From Panagrolaimus kolymaensis (Eukaryota > Nematoda > Chromadorea > Rhabditida > Panagrolaimidae): a stretch of 64,000 bases of DNA. The position numbers were made by a program, and so were the translations under genes. Position 1 is the stretch's first letter; every line of letters begins with the position of its first letter. The stretch lies in NCBI GenBank assembly GCA_028622995.1, contig JAJQJQ010000015.1, forward strand, positions 3,410,001-3,474,000, in the 5' to 3' direction. Positions 37,989 through 50,104 of the stretch are shown here, piece after piece. The notes under the pieces are model-generated. The model saw only the letters and a program-made list of their open reading frames with translations. It had not been told where the DNA came from and did no database searches.

Positions 37989-38983
37989 AATTCCAAAGAA
38001 CTATCTAACCTAAAAACTAGATAAAGATTAGGATATGATGTTGAACAAAAGTATGTGTAAACACGAGAGACGCGAATATTTATGAAAACTAAAAAATAAT
38101 GATTTTCATCGACGAAACAAAAAAAACGCAAAAGATAAATGAAAGAAGGAGAGAAACTTTGGATTGGAAAGTGACACGTTTGCATTATTTTTTTTATTTC
38201 TTCCCTTTCGCCAAAAGCGAACGCGCACATTTTAAACAACGATGGAGGAGGAAGAAAGTTTGAGTAAAATAAAATAATGAAAGCAAGTGTTTTTGTTTTT
38301 TTCAAAGCAAGTAAAGCCACAACATGCTAAAATTACATAATGAGGAGAGCGAACTTACATATTTACATAAACAAAGTGAACATGAATGCTTTTTATGTGA
38401 AAACAAATTTATCGAGACGTGTAGCTTTAAAAAAGGCGTCTTATCAATAATAAAGAAAGCCTAAATAAATAAACCGATCAAAGCAGCTTTCTTGTAAAAA
38501 GACTTTCATGTTTTTTTTCACTTTTAATTTTTGTAATTTTATTTCTAGCTGGAAGTGCTTCTCCTTGATACATTTCAAATACATGTAACACTCATTTGTT
38601 TATTTATCATAAGTTTTCCAGGTTTTTTACCAAGTTTTTCTCTCTGCCTTATTTTATAATTTAATATTTTATAAGAGTACTTTAGCTTTTATAATTTAGA
38701 TTTAACATCCTTTCTAATTTTTTTAAACCTGCTTGCTTCAACTCCACAAAGATATTTTTCAATGACAAAAACATTTTACAGGAATCCAAACTTTAATTAA
38801 AATAAAGTTTTCTTTAAATTTTATTGTAAGTTATTTATTGCATAATAATAATGGAAAAGATAAAAAAGAAAAAAATACATTTAAAGCAACTGAATGATTT
38901 CGATGATTTAAAGCACATAATTAAAATAATAATTAGGAAATACATAATAAATGTCAAGAAGATGGGTTTTAAAATATTATTTA
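37989..38983. other. intergenic between tfg-1 and I-BAR gene
   Basis: About 1 kb of AT-rich DNA, tfg-1 promoter side and the 3' flank of the I-BAR gene. No gene recognised. Confidence 0.4.
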
Positions 38984-40963
38984 TTATTTAAACAAATGCG
39001 TAGGAAAAGCTGGAGGCGGTGGAGGTTGCTGTTGTTGATGTTGGTGTTTAAAATTCATGGTTGATGGAAGGCCTTGATATCGAGGCGGTGGATCTTTATA
39101 TTGTATTGTAATATAATCTTGTTGTTTTATTGTTCTTAAATCAGCTATGGATGGAGCAAAAGTTGATGCACTTTGAATTTGTGAATTACGTCGTTGTGGA
39201 GGCGGTGGTCGATTTCGACCTATTGAACCCATAGATGTCATAGATATTTGTGATGGCGGATGTGGAACGGTGGAAGGAAAATTCCGATAAGTTGGAGGTG
39301 TTGCAACTGGAGTATTTGATGATGTTGTTGTTGTTAAGGTCATCCCACTGCAACTATGCACAGGTGAATCTAATCGATGTGATGAACCATTTTGTTCTAA
39401 TGATGATACCACTGAACTTCCAACTCCACTAGATACATCAGGTTGAGAATTTAAATTAATACAATATGAATCCAATTCAACACCAAGTTGATCAATTTGT
39501 TGTAAAGTTTCTGCTATCAATGATGCAGATGATCGATCTCCAGGGGTTGTGGACATTTGAAGGGTTTTATTATTATATTCTTCCATATCACCACCGGAAA
39601 AACTTAAAGGTCTTTGACGTCGATTATTTTGTGTAATATCCGCTGATGAAATGGATAAAGTTGTAGGAAAATTATGCTGCACCACTTCTGCTGCTTGACT
39701 ATTTGAACTTCGAACTGATGCAGTACCATCACCTAAAAATATTGAATTTTTTAGTTATCAAAAAATCGATGATAAAGTTTTTACCATAAAATCCAGGTTG
39801 TCGTGGAATAGGCGGCCTACTACTTGGATGATGATGAATGGGTGAAGATGAATTATTTTGAAATATTGCATTAGCTGGCATAATTTGTCGTTGATGATGT
39901 CCATATGTTCCACCAGAAATGGTGCTATTTCTTGATGTGGAATAAAATGAATCAATTGATGGAGAAACTGTTCGATCAAGCCCACCCGAAGCTGTCGATG
40001 ATGATATAACACTTTGAGCTGGAGATATCATTCGCCTTTCACCATACATACAAAAATCATCCATGGAAGTAAATACAACTTGTTGGGGATCGGTTCCATT
40101 AACAAGTTGTTCCATGGAATCCCGAACTTGTTTTACATTTTCACCTTCACCAAGTAAATTTACTTCAATATCCTATAAAAATAAAGTTTTTCAAAATTCT
40201 TTTCCTCAAAAATATTTAGGCCTTACCAAAACGGGCAACATAGCATTAACAAAAAATGCAAATTGATTTCGTTGTTCAAATAATAATTCTAAACAACCTT
40301 CACGTTGTTCAGCAATTAAATCAGATTGAGAGAAAAACTTTTTTTGTTTAGATTTTTTAAAACATTTTCCTCGACGTTTTTCAATATCAGTTATATGCTT
40401 TTTCCATTCATCAGATTTTTTATCCATTGATTCACAAAATTGATTATTTAATGCATTGGCAAGAGAGCGAATATGATTTTCTATTACCCGTTGACGCATA
40501 CAAAACCGCGTTAATGAAGCTCCAATATCTCGTGAAGCACCTATAAAAAAATTTAGGCAATTAAGTTTGCGATTTAATAATGGCGAGAAAAAACTTGGAA
40601 TTTTGTTAAGTTTTTGAAAAGGAATATTAAAGAATCCACAACTTTTTGAGGAGCTGAACTAAGATTTATTTGAAGGTAATATATTATTTACCTTTCATAT
40701 TATTAGCCGAATCTCCAACAGATTGAATTTGATCAATAAAATGATTCAATACTGTTGCAGTTGTTAGTAATTGGGAGGAAACCTTTCCAGCAGCTTTGGT
40801 AACGTTTTCCCATGTTTGTTGGGTTGCCTGAAAAAAAGCAAATAATGGTCAAAAAATTTTCCAAAAACTTTTACGATGCCAAATGAAAAAATCTTACTTT
40901 TAAATCACTTGTTACTGAATGAAATAATGATGGGAATGCAGGAGTTTCAACTTCAACAGCCAT
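38984..40963 (-). CDS. I-BAR (IMD) domain protein, MTSS1/ABBA-like
   Basis: Five exons (40963-40898, 40827-40692, 40540-40227, 40172-39785, 39732-38984) give 550 residues. The N-terminal 210 residues are an IMD/I-BAR domain: FPSLFHSVTSDLKATQQTWE, VTKAAGKVSSQLLTTATVL and the strongly diagnostic GASRDIGASLTRFCMRQRVI, followed by EEWKK-like SDEWKKHITDIEKRR and a Lys-rich stretch. The rest is Ser/Pro-rich and disordered, with proline runs (RPPPPQRR, QQQQPPPPPAFP) that could bind SH3 domains. Missing-in-metastasis family proteins bind PI(4,5)P2 membranes, bend them outward into protrusions and link to actin. I see no clear C-terminal WH2 motif, which vertebrate MTSS1 has. Confidence 0.85.
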
Positions 40964-42660
40964 TATTTCTCTTTTACATAACACAAGAGCAAATTATATA
41001 TAACGGAAGGGAATAAAACAAAACAAGAAAATAGATACTTAAGAATTCATTAAAAGGTTTTATCGAATAAAGATAAATACTTAAAGCAAATAATAAAAAA
41101 AGAAAAAACAAAGCAGCTTAAAGCCTTTTTTTAATTTAATGTAGCACCGAAAATAAAAAACAAGCAAGCAAAAAAAGCTTCTTTTTTTGTAAAAAAAACT
41201 TGTCAACCAAAAAGAAAGCAGCAGCAGCGGGAGTCGTCGTCTACTTTTCTTATTCTTCCTTCCGCATAACCGTTGTTGTCGACCAATGTTGTTGCTGCTG
41301 CTGACCACAAAGCTTCCTTCCTTTTATTTTTCGTTGTGAGAAGATACTTTTTTTGTTATTGGTGTTGCTTGGATTTTTTCAATAAAATAAAAATTGTTTT
41401 GTTTTAGAATTTTTTTTCCTCGGTTAGCTGATGTGAGAAAGTGTTGAAAACATGAAAACCAATAGTTTAGTCCAATTGGCTTCATGAAAAAAAAAATGAA
41501 AATATTTATTTTTTTACACATGTTGTTGTTATGTTGATGATGCACAACATTGATAAGCTTCATAAACATGCGAAGGTTTTTTGTTAAAACAAGACGAAAT
41601 TTATTTTACTAAAAAATAAAAAAATACAATAAAGGAAAATAAATTTTGAACTTTTGCGTTGAAATAATATAAGTGGATAGGTTTGTCGCTATGAAACTTT
41701 TAGCAGATGAAATTTTATCGAGTGGTAATATTTACATCAACCGATAGCATATTTGATGGTCGAAATATATTTTTATTTCTCATTTTTAAAAGTTCGATAC
41801 ACTTGTTAATGAGCAAGATTCACCAAATTTACTCATTTTAGTTTTTACACTTCATTTAAGGTTTCAGAAATCCATAATTTGACAACGAATTGGAGGCATA
41901 AAAATATATTTATCTCTCGAGTTTTATTAATAAAAAAGTTTCAATTTTTTGCCTAGGTATTTTTTTTGGTGGAAAGGATCAATTTCAAGCCAGCAATCAA
42001 TAATCGACTACTCTAACTTTACGCATCATTATTTTCTCATAGAAAAACAGCCATTGATTCAATTTCATTTTCATTTTTGAATGGACGACGTGTGTTTTCT
42101 TCCCTTAAAAAACAACAGCAACACATTCTTTTCCATATTTGTTAAAACCATTTCCGGCTTATAAGCCTCTTTTTTTAAATTTAGCAATCTTTATTTTTTG
42201 TTATTTTCGTCGTCGTCATAAACGTGTGCTAATAAAATATTGAGGAAAAAAACTTTGAGGGTAGGCAAAAAAAAGCGCAACAGCAGCTGAAAGGACAAAT
42301 CACCTTCTTTCCCTTGTTTTTTGATTTTTTTTTCTTCTTTGCCTCACATTTGCTTACGTTCGTTTAAAAAAATTCAATGATTGTCAAATATGAAAAAAAG
42401 CTAATAACATGGAATGGAAAAAACACAACACTGTAAAAGGCAAGCAAAAAAAGGAGGGATGGATGGAAAAGAAACGGAATCGATAAGATTTTTTTTGTTT
42501 AATATCAATGTTATTTTTATTTTTTATATTTTCCTTCGTTTGCTTGCTTCTTAACGAAGATTGTTGAAGTTTGCTAATAATTTTTTTATTTTTCTTTGAT
42601 TGGTATTTATTTATAAGACGTGGGGTTGTAATAAAATTTGGTAAAAAAAACAAATAAATT
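40964..42660. other. intergenic, 1.7 kb
   Basis: AT-rich, with short GC-rich patches of Cys/Gln-codon-like repeats (GCAGCAGC, GTTGTTG) near 41225-41310. Open frames here read as low-complexity Lys/Phe runs and are not supported as genes. Should contain the I-BAR promoter. Confidence 0.4.
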
Positions 42661-43216
42661 ATGAAATTTGTTTTAATTGGTAAGCATTTTTTTTTGAGAA
42701 AGAGATCTGAAAGATGAATCAAATTTAAAAAATTTACAGTTTATTTGTTGTTTCTTATTATTTATTTAATCGACGCTGATGCAAATTCATCTTCAACGAC
42801 CACAACCGTTCCCGCGGGTAAACCTTCTTCAACTACCACCACAACTACAACAACAATAACCACCACACCGCCTCCATCAGGAGAAATCAAAAAAGGTGTC
42901 AGTTTATCCAATGTTTTCTGTAAGTTCATTTTCAACTGCTAAAAGCGAATCCCAAAAAATTTCGCATCCCTTATTGTTACCATACCATATTTCACTAGCC
43001 TAAAAATTATTGATTTTATGCAAACTTTTTTAAACAAAAATATTTTTTTTTGCAATCTTTAATTCCTAAAAACATAAATGAATCACCTAAAATAAGATTT
43101 TTTTTTGTTTTTCAGTGGGAATGTTCTTTGGTATGATTTTAATGTTTTTATTGAGAGAACTTTATCAATGGTGGTATAAGAGACGAGTAAATAGTCCTGA
43201 ATTCAGAATTTATTAA
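42661..43216 (+). CDS. small single-pass membrane protein with Thr-rich stalk
   Basis: Exons 42661-42679, 42740-42919 and 43116-43216 give 99 residues. The first exon is only 19 nt, but it completes a good signal peptide (MKFVLIVYLLFLIIYLIDADA). A Thr/Pro-rich stalk of about 40 residues follows with uninterrupted runs of Thr, typical of mucin-type O-glycosylation. A hydrophobic helix (LGMFFGMILMFLLREL) and a short basic cytosolic tail (YKRRVNSPEFRIY) end the protein. This is a type I membrane protein layout. I do not recognise a family; the function is unknown. Confidence 0.65.
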
Positions 43217-43381
43217 TTAATCTTTAATGTAAATGCTGTGTATTGTAAAATGAACAGAGTTTCAATAATTATTATATTTTTTTGTTAAAGCAAATCTTTT
43301 GTTGTTTTTTAAATTTATTTAATCGATCCAAATTTTAAAGTTTAAAATAAAAAAAAAAGTTAAGAAAAATAAATACTTTTT

Positions 43382-46267
43382 TTAAACACAATCCCAAAAT
43401 TGCATATCTGTGGGTAATCGTTGAATTTCACTCAAAATATTTTGACTTATTTCAACATTATTATCACCCGCATTGATTGCATCTCGAACAACACATAACC
43501 ATCGTTGCCTTTCTTGCTTTCGTTGAACCAAAAGTTTATCGCGAACTTCTTGTAATTTTGGTGCATAAATCGGTTGAAAATAGTTTGTTATGGCTTTTGT
43601 TGTTGCATCTGGCGATTTCTTGGAAGACGATATCGTTGAAAAACGTGACATTGGTCGGTTATCAGCAATTGTATCAAAACAGTGACTATCCGATTCAATT
43701 TCAAGATTTTTTAGTTTTTCTGCATATTTTAAATGTGATGGATCAATATCATCATAAAGAGCTAAATAAAGAGACTTTTGAAAGTTTAATGCGAATTGAG
43801 GCTGTTGTTCTAGAAGATCTTTGAGGGGTAGATCGTCGTCTTGATATGGCTGAAATAAAAATAAGTTTTATAAAATGTTGCTTCATAGAGGGAAAAAACA
43901 ATAATTTTTGTTATTTTAAATTAAGGAAACTAACGATTTGTTGTATTGCGTCCATGGCATCGTAATATCCCTCACCCATTAATTCAATAGGTACACCATT
44001 TAATTTTTGATAAAGTCCATCTAATTGCTTTTTACTCAATGTTAGAGGTTTAGAAGCAGGATTGTCCCTTGCCTTTGCATTTGCTTTTGAATCTACAGCA
44101 ACTTTCTCGGCTTCTGCCATATATTCGATTGGGAATTCATCTAATGTATTTTTGAGACATAACCGTGATTGTCCCATATAAAATTTGTAATTAATATTAG
44201 AAAAATGTTGTGGATTTCTTTTATCAAAAGCTCGCATAAAACTTGGCTAAAAAAGAAGAATAATCAAGTAACATCACAGATATTGAAATTTGCAACTCAC
44301 AATACTTTCAAAACCTTGCGTTAATAAACAATATGATTTCTTCCCAAATCTCATATATCGATGACCGGATGTTCTGAAAAAAAGTTACATCAGTCAAATA
44401 TTTTTAATGCATCATAAAGAACCAAGACAGAGACATATACTAACAAAAAAAACTGTTGCTATATTCCAATATTAGCGCAATGTTCCAAAACTTACAAATA
44501 ATCCATTGAAATCGCATAATCAAATTGTTGCATTCCAAAATTATCAATATAATTTGTTGAAATAACTACTTGAACATCAGTCTTCTAAAATCCAACACAA
44601 TAATTAAAATTTAAAATTTGAAAAATTACCAAAAACATTTCTCTAACATCGATACTTGTAAATGGTTCAGGACCTTGTAATTGAGGCTTATTCTTTAATA
44701 ATTTATGAAAATCTGATGTATTTTCTAAACATTTAACTAGAGCGCTTTTGAGATATTCTGCAATTGCACGTTGACCAAATGGTGATGAACAGAAAATGAG
44801 GACTTTTTGTTTGGCTTAAAAAAATTAAAACGTTAAAAGTAAGTATTTGTATTTTTTTCTCATAAAAATATTTACGTTGGATTTGATTATTAATTATATC
44901 AAATAATGCTTGAAATTTTGGGTGGCATTTAAGTTCTGTTCTTTTACGTTTGCCTGGGAATGCCTCAAAATCCATCGACTTCAATATTCTTTTGAGTTCT
45001 TCAAGATACGCATCATCCGTAAATTTATCCATAAAATTATTATGTGCTAAATTTTTCTCATTAGTATAAACTTTAAAACTAAAACCAAAGCTTACAAGAA
45101 AAGAATAAAAATAAAGCTCTTAAACCATATTTAACTAAAATTTGATAACCTTCTATTAGAATGGCAGTAAACTCAATGAGTTCGCTGTAATCCATTTGTT
45201 TCGATTCAGATACTCTTTTGCAGTTTTTAATTGTTTTTGCCGCTAACTTTTTCCAATTTTCAATGTTACAATAAAACAGCGCTTTAACATTATTGACCGT
45301 CACAGAATTCGCTTCAGCAAGACATTGAAGTCGAATTGCAATCGCCTAAAATCATTTTATGTGAAATAGTTATCAATGAATATAAAATTTACTGATTCCA
45401 AACATTGCAATTCTCGAGTATCATATTCATATTCAAAAAAAGTTGATTCATTAGAATAAAGAATTTCGCTAATTTCAGAATTGGATGAATTTACTATTAA
45501 TGTTTTTTGAATAGATAAATTTGAAACAATGGATTGAACTTTTCCAATTTTATTGATAAGTCCATGACTTATAGCTAATAACCGAAAATGTTTCTGAAAT
45601 GGAAAAATTTTTTTTAGTATAAAATGAGAGAGAGAATATATGAAAAATTTTACACCAGAAGTAATAGCAGCAGTAACAACTTTGGTTATACCCGCATTAT
45701 TATCAGCTTTTTCAGCGCTAGTAATAATTAATAATTTGATATCAATTTCGCCTAACATATTTTTACCAAAAATATTGATCATTGTCTAAAACAAACGAAA
45801 ACTGATTTTTAGAGAAAGCAAAGCAACTAAGGCTTGGATTCAAAACAAAAACCACAATGGAAGAAATATTTACCTTTGCTGAAACAAAGAAAACTCCTTT
45901 ATTATTATTATCAAAATTATTCTTTTCAAAATATTTATAATCTTTAATTTGATGAATAAATTGTTGAGGATATCCAACTGCTTTTATTTGATCACAAAAT
46001 AAATTTCTTTCTTTATCGTCACAAATTATAATTGCTGAAGATCCTGGATAAATTCTAAAAATGGCAAAAAAATCTTGGAGTATTAATTATGAAAGTGGAA
46101 AATTACTTATAAAAGTTGTAACATAACAAAGCTGCAACTCTTGCTTGAATGAAACAATCGGATATAACAAAAAGTGTATTTGAAATAATTATTTCACGAA
46201 GCCATTCATGGTAATATTTCGTCGATGCAACATCTAAAGGAATATAAAAATTTGTGGAAGTCATCAT
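43382..46267 (-). CDS. Dicer-type SF2 helicase-like protein with degenerate ATPase motifs
   Basis: Eleven exons (46267-46107, 46054-45874, 45785-45654, 45593-45393, 45345-45096, 45046-44876, 44814-44630, 44584-44496, 44373-44301, 44246-43935, 43849-43382) give 740 residues with matching phases. The order of blocks follows the Dicer N-terminal helicase: a motif I region (EIIISNTLFVISDCFIQAR), a motif Ia strand (GSSAIIICDDKERNLFCDQI), the segment before motif II (GVFFVSAKTMINIFGKNMLG), motif III region (FRLLAISHGLINK), a helical insert, then the second RecA domain (QKVLIFCSSPFGQRAIAEYL; DVQVVISTNYIDNFGMQQFDYAISMD). The Walker A GxGKT and the DECH box are both missing; the DECH position reads TSAE. 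No PAZ or RNase III domains follow; the last 250 residues are not recognised. The Dicer relationship is inferred from motif order and spacing only; FANCM- or RIG-I-type origins are alternatives. Confidence 0.6.
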
Positions 46268-46600
46268 CGACGAACTAAACTATTTTTTATAACTGAATTT
46301 TAGAATTCAGAAAAATGAAAGCTATAAATTTTTTTGAAATGGTTAAAAAAAATTCTTTTGGCAAAATGATCAAATAGTGGAACTAAAATGAAAACAATAA
46401 TACAAAAACCTTTATTCATAATTCTGTAAATTGGTTGTTAAATATTTTATTAATGCAATCAGGACATTCTAAATTTTTGTTATAGTAACAATTTATCCAT
46501 TTTTTATGATGCCTGCATAGAAAGAGGTGTTTTTATTTCATTAGCAAACACTACGGCGGCGAATGTTTTGTAAATTAAAAAAAAATTTTATTTCATATTT
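46268..46600. other. intergenic, divergent side of the helicase-like gene
   Basis: AT-rich, between the helicase-like start and the 3' end of the minus-strand SL RNA. No other feature seen. Confidence 0.4.
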
Positions 46601-46712
46601 GCTTTTTCATTAAAGAAAAAGCGTTCCAAAATTTATAGGATGTTTTATTCCTTGCCACACGTTTACACGAGAGCGGAATTTAATATTTACCTCAAACTTG
46701 GGTAATTAAACC
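46601..46712 (-). ncRNA. sls-1: SL1-type spliced-leader RNA
   Basis: Read on the minus strand, 46712-46691 is the standard 22-nt nematode SL1 leader (GGTTTAATTACCC...GTTTGAG), followed at once by the splice donor GTAAA. An Sm-protein site AAATTTTGG lies at 46634-46626, and a perfect 8-bp hairpin GCTTTTTC/GAAAAAGC closes the RNA at 46622-46601. Leader, donor, Sm site and terminal hairpin are in the order and spacing of C. elegans SL1 RNA (about 110 nt). SL RNA donates its leader to pre-mRNA 5' ends by trans-splicing. In many nematodes SL1 genes sit inside 5S rDNA; no 5S gene is visible here. Confidence 0.92.
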
Positions 46713-47120
46713 GAAGAGAATATCTTTTGGGCTGCTTTTCTGCGATGAAATAAGAAAAGAGAAGACGAGATCTGGTCGATGAATGGAAAAAAAGAAATAC
46801 TTCCAAAAAGGTGGAGAGACGAGAAAAAGAAAGACCGCCGCATTTTTTGTTTTTGCTGGTGAAAAAAAGGAACCAAAGCAGCGCAGCAACTCCTCAATCG
46901 CGTGTTTTTTTTAGTTAGACCGACGCATATATTTCACTTCAGTCGACTTTCATTGATCTCGCCCTTAATAGCCTTTCTTTCAACCAACATTTTTTTTTTG
47001 TTGCTTTCTCTGTTGTCTTTTCAAAAACAATTATATTTCCCTATTCCATTGCCATTCACCTAACTTGTATTGCATTTTCGTTCACTTCCATATTTATTCC
47101 GTTTCAACGTTATCATCGTC
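46713..47120. promoter_or_regulatory. shared upstream region of two divergent SL RNA genes
   Basis: A 408-bp head-to-head interval between the two SL RNA 5' ends; the promoters (PSE-type elements) of both must lie here. I could not identify the PSE sequence with certainty. Open frames overlapping it are not supported. Confidence 0.5.
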
Positions 47121-47225
47121 GGTTTAATTACCCAAAGTTTGAGGTAATAATTAAATTCCAGCTCTTTTTAAAGTGGCTTTGGAAAAATTAAAATAAATTT
47201 TGGAAAGTTTTGCTTTAAGCGAAAC
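47121..47225 (+). ncRNA. SL RNA with a variant 23-nt leader
   Basis: 47121-47143 equals the SL1 leader with one extra A (TTACCCAAAGTTTGAG), followed by the donor GTAATA. The Sm site AAATTTTGG is at 47195-47203. A 3' hairpin GTTTTGC-TTTAA-GCGAAAC (one T-G pair) spans 47207-47225. The body differs from the minus-strand copy, so this is a separate SL RNA species and not a recent duplicate. Confidence 0.88.
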
Positions 47226-48044
47226 AAATATTTATAAAAAAGCAGCAATAATAAATTTTTGTTGATAATGCAATGTGGGTGGAAATGCTTCAAATACCTA
47301 TGGGGTTTTTTATGAATAAATTAGAGACAGGTGTTTGGAAAATTAGAATAATTTGATAATTAATTGAATGAATCGATGATTCATTTATTTTTGATTATTA
47401 AAATTATAAAATATTAAATATTACTTTTCTTGAAAAAAGTTTTATTTCCATCGATTTCCATTGTTTTCATAAAAAGCTTATAACATTTGTTTGGATGTAA
47501 CAAATTTAATGAATTGTGTATCGAATTTTTAAGTGGCACCACTGTAATACGATAAAATTTGACATTTATTTATTTAATAAGGTTCAATGAAAATAAGGAT
47601 CTTTGGGTTGGAATATCTAAAATTTTTGGCACCAAAATGTGATGATTACAATTTGAGTGTAAGAATTTTTTGTGAGTGAAACTTTCTGTATTTTTAATTT
47701 CTCAACAAGCTTCCACTACTGATTTCCACCAGCTTCAACTGATTTCCATTGCATTTCAATTATTAGAGCTCTTCCATTGGTTTTGTAATTAATTTACTGT
47801 TAACAAAAACCTTTTTTCATATTATAAGTTTTATAAACCAATAAAACATCCAAAAGCCAGTGAGGTTTGAATAAAGCCCACGTTTCTGGTTTGTTTTATT
47901 TCTGTAGTTTACTACAGTTACCATTTATTATTAATTTTTACTCCATTTTTTAAATATCTTTCTTTATTATTAAATACAACACACTTATTACCCAAATATC
48001 ATCCCTCACGCGTTGATTTTTATCAACAAATATTCCACCTCAAG
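47226..48044. other. intergenic, SL RNA to Penelope-like element
   Basis: AT-rich. A 19-bp perfect palindrome AATGAATCGATGATTCATT lies near 47367-47385. No gene recognised. Confidence 0.4.
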
Positions 48045-48151
48045 CATCGATGATTAATTGATCGAGGTCTGGATTTTATCTTTCACTGATTAAGTGAATA
48101 TAATTTCCTTGGAATGCAATATACCAATCTCAAAAATCACTGATTAAGTGA
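48045..48151. repeat. cluster of short imperfect palindromes 5' of the retroelement
   Basis: TCGATGATTAATTGATCGA near 48046-48064 and two copies of TCACTGATTAAGTGA about 54 bp apart (about 48083 and 48137), just before the open Penelope-like frame. They may mark the 5' boundary of the element or its terminal repeat. Confidence 0.5.
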
Positions 48152-49855
48152 AGAGATTTGGAACGTTAAAATGCTTACTAAACATACAACTACCCGACAA
48201 ATTTTATGATAAAACTCACAAACACATAATGACTGGAGATAGCAAATTCATTAAAAATAAAAATCTCCGACAAATTATTGAAAAAGGGACAAAATTCAGA
48301 GACCATAATCAAATAACTTTCAAAGAAATTAAAAGCTGGATTAAAAATATTTTTGATAAAGCCAAAACAAAATTGGAAAATAATTATAAAATTGACGATA
48401 ATCGATTATTAAAGTTTGAAAAAGAATTTTATGGCCTAATTAAAAAACAAGTTTATCCATTAATAGGCAAAAATAATAATAAAAATAAAAAAACTCCTGG
48501 ACGAACAAGCCAAAAAGGAATTAATTAAAATTCAAAAAGACTTTATTATCACCAACGTTGATAAAGCCTCAAACAATTATTCCTTTATTTGCAAAAAATT
48601 ATACATCGAAATAATGAATAATGAAATGGGGATTAAAATTAACGACAACAAAATAGCCATCACTGGCAATCACACTTATAATCCTATTCATATTAATGAA
48701 AAAGAAATAATTGAAACTCACAAAAAAATCAATAAAAATCATCAAATTAAAACTTCCACAAATGACAATAAAGCATTCGAAGAAATTTATGGTTTACCTA
48801 AATTATATGCCATACCAAAATTCCATAAAATACCTACAAAATTCAGATTCATTACTGGAGCCAAAAACTCCACAATCAAAGATCTGTCAATCAAACTACA
48901 AAAAGTACTAACATTCCTCAAAAACCATTTCCAAAACTACTGCAACATTCAACAAAATAGGTCAAATATTAAAACATTTTGGTCAATAAATAATAGCCTC
49001 AGTGTAATTAACAACCTTCCAACCAAAAGCAAAAACTTAAAAATATTTACAGCAGACTTCAGCAATCTTTTTACAAATCTTCCACATACTGTTATCAAAA
49101 ATTACATGGCCAAACTATTAGAAAAATGCTTTAATAACAGTGGAAAAACATATATTTGTGTTGGATATGAAAAATGCTATTACACAAATTCACCAAATAA
49201 TGGCAAAAATTTGAGGAAAGAAGACATAATTTACCTTATTGACTTTATCCTTTCTAATTCATTTGCAAAATATGGTAAAAATCTTTTCAAACAAATAAAT
49301 GGGATTCCACAAGGAAATAATGCTTCACCGTTATTGGCCGATTTAACACTTACAATGATGGAATACGAGTTTTGCAATAAAAAAGAAAACATAAACAAAC
49401 TAAATGGATTAATTAAAGCCTGCAGATACATGGACGATATCCTTATCCTTCATAACTCCAACTTTAATTTTTTACAAATTGCAAAAGAAATTTACCACAA
49501 TAGCCTTGAATTGGAACAAACCAACACAAACTCAGAAAAAGCATGCTTCCTTGACCTTGAAATTGAGTGCTTTAATAGTGGAATCCATACAAAACTTTAT
49601 AACAAAACTAACGATTACGATTTCGACGTAATAAGATACTCTCATTTTTCGTCAAACATCCCAAAAATTTATAAAACAAATATTATATCTGGAGAAACCC
49701 TCAGAACTGCAAGAATATCTTCACATAAAAACTATTTTGATGAAGGTTTTAACAACATTGAGAAACATTTATTAAATGGTGGATTCGCACCAAATATCAT
49801 TCAAAAATTTAAAATCAAGACCTTGAAAAATCACCAATTTCAAAAATTACTCTAA
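48148..49855 (+). mobile_element. Penelope-like retroelement, decayed reverse transcriptase
   Basis: Two overlapping frames carry one RT. The upstream part (48148-48528) has the N-terminal HIMTGDSKFI...LRQIIEKGTKFRD motif of Penelope-like enzymes. The frame then shifts by one within an A-rich run at about 48478-48493; the new frame runs on through TNVDKASNNYSFICKK and the ORF from 48614 to 49855. RT landmarks: PKFHKIPTKFRFITGA, catalytic Asp in FTADFSNLFTNLP, NGIPQGNNASPLLADL, the YMDD box in CRYMDDILIL, and FLDLEI. No GIY-YIG endonuclease follows; the ORF ends soon after the thumb. Upstream of 48148 I see no in-frame continuation. The copy is probably 5'-truncated and inactive. A hammerhead-like motif lies 250 bp downstream, where such elements carry ribozymes in their terminal repeats. 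Confidence 0.85.
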
Positions 49856-49914
49856 CCAAAAATGTATTTCTAGAAATAAAAATTCTCCAATAAAAACTTT
49901 TCTTTCAACGAAAA

Positions 49915-50076
49915 ACAATTTCAAAAACAAAATACAAAAAAGATTTTCTTCTTCAACTTTTTTCAAACTTTTTTCTTTAACTTTTTTCTTTCAAAACTTT
50001 TTTCAAACTTTTTTCTTTAACTTTTTTCTTTCAAAACTTTTTTCAAACTTTTTTCAAACTTTTTTCTTCTTCAACT
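49915..50076 (+). repeat. pyrimidine-rich tandem repeat
   Basis: Repeating CTTTTTTC units joined by AAA; a unit of about 40 bp (TTTTTTCTTTAACTTTTTTC plus CTTTCAAAAC) occurs at least twice. Lies between the RT ORF and the hammerhead-like motif, within the presumed 3' part of the element. Confidence 0.6.
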
Positions 50077-50104
50077 AAATAATAAACCTTAACCAAAGTC
50101 CGGA

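Noticed and set aside
42384..42722. 112-codon minus-strand frame
   Set aside because: Lys/Phe low-complexity reading of AT-rich intergenic DNA; overlaps the first exon of the small membrane protein.
46692..46897. Minus-strand frames of 63-65 codons
   Set aside because: They overlap the SL1 RNA gene and its upstream region and have no protein similarity I recognise.
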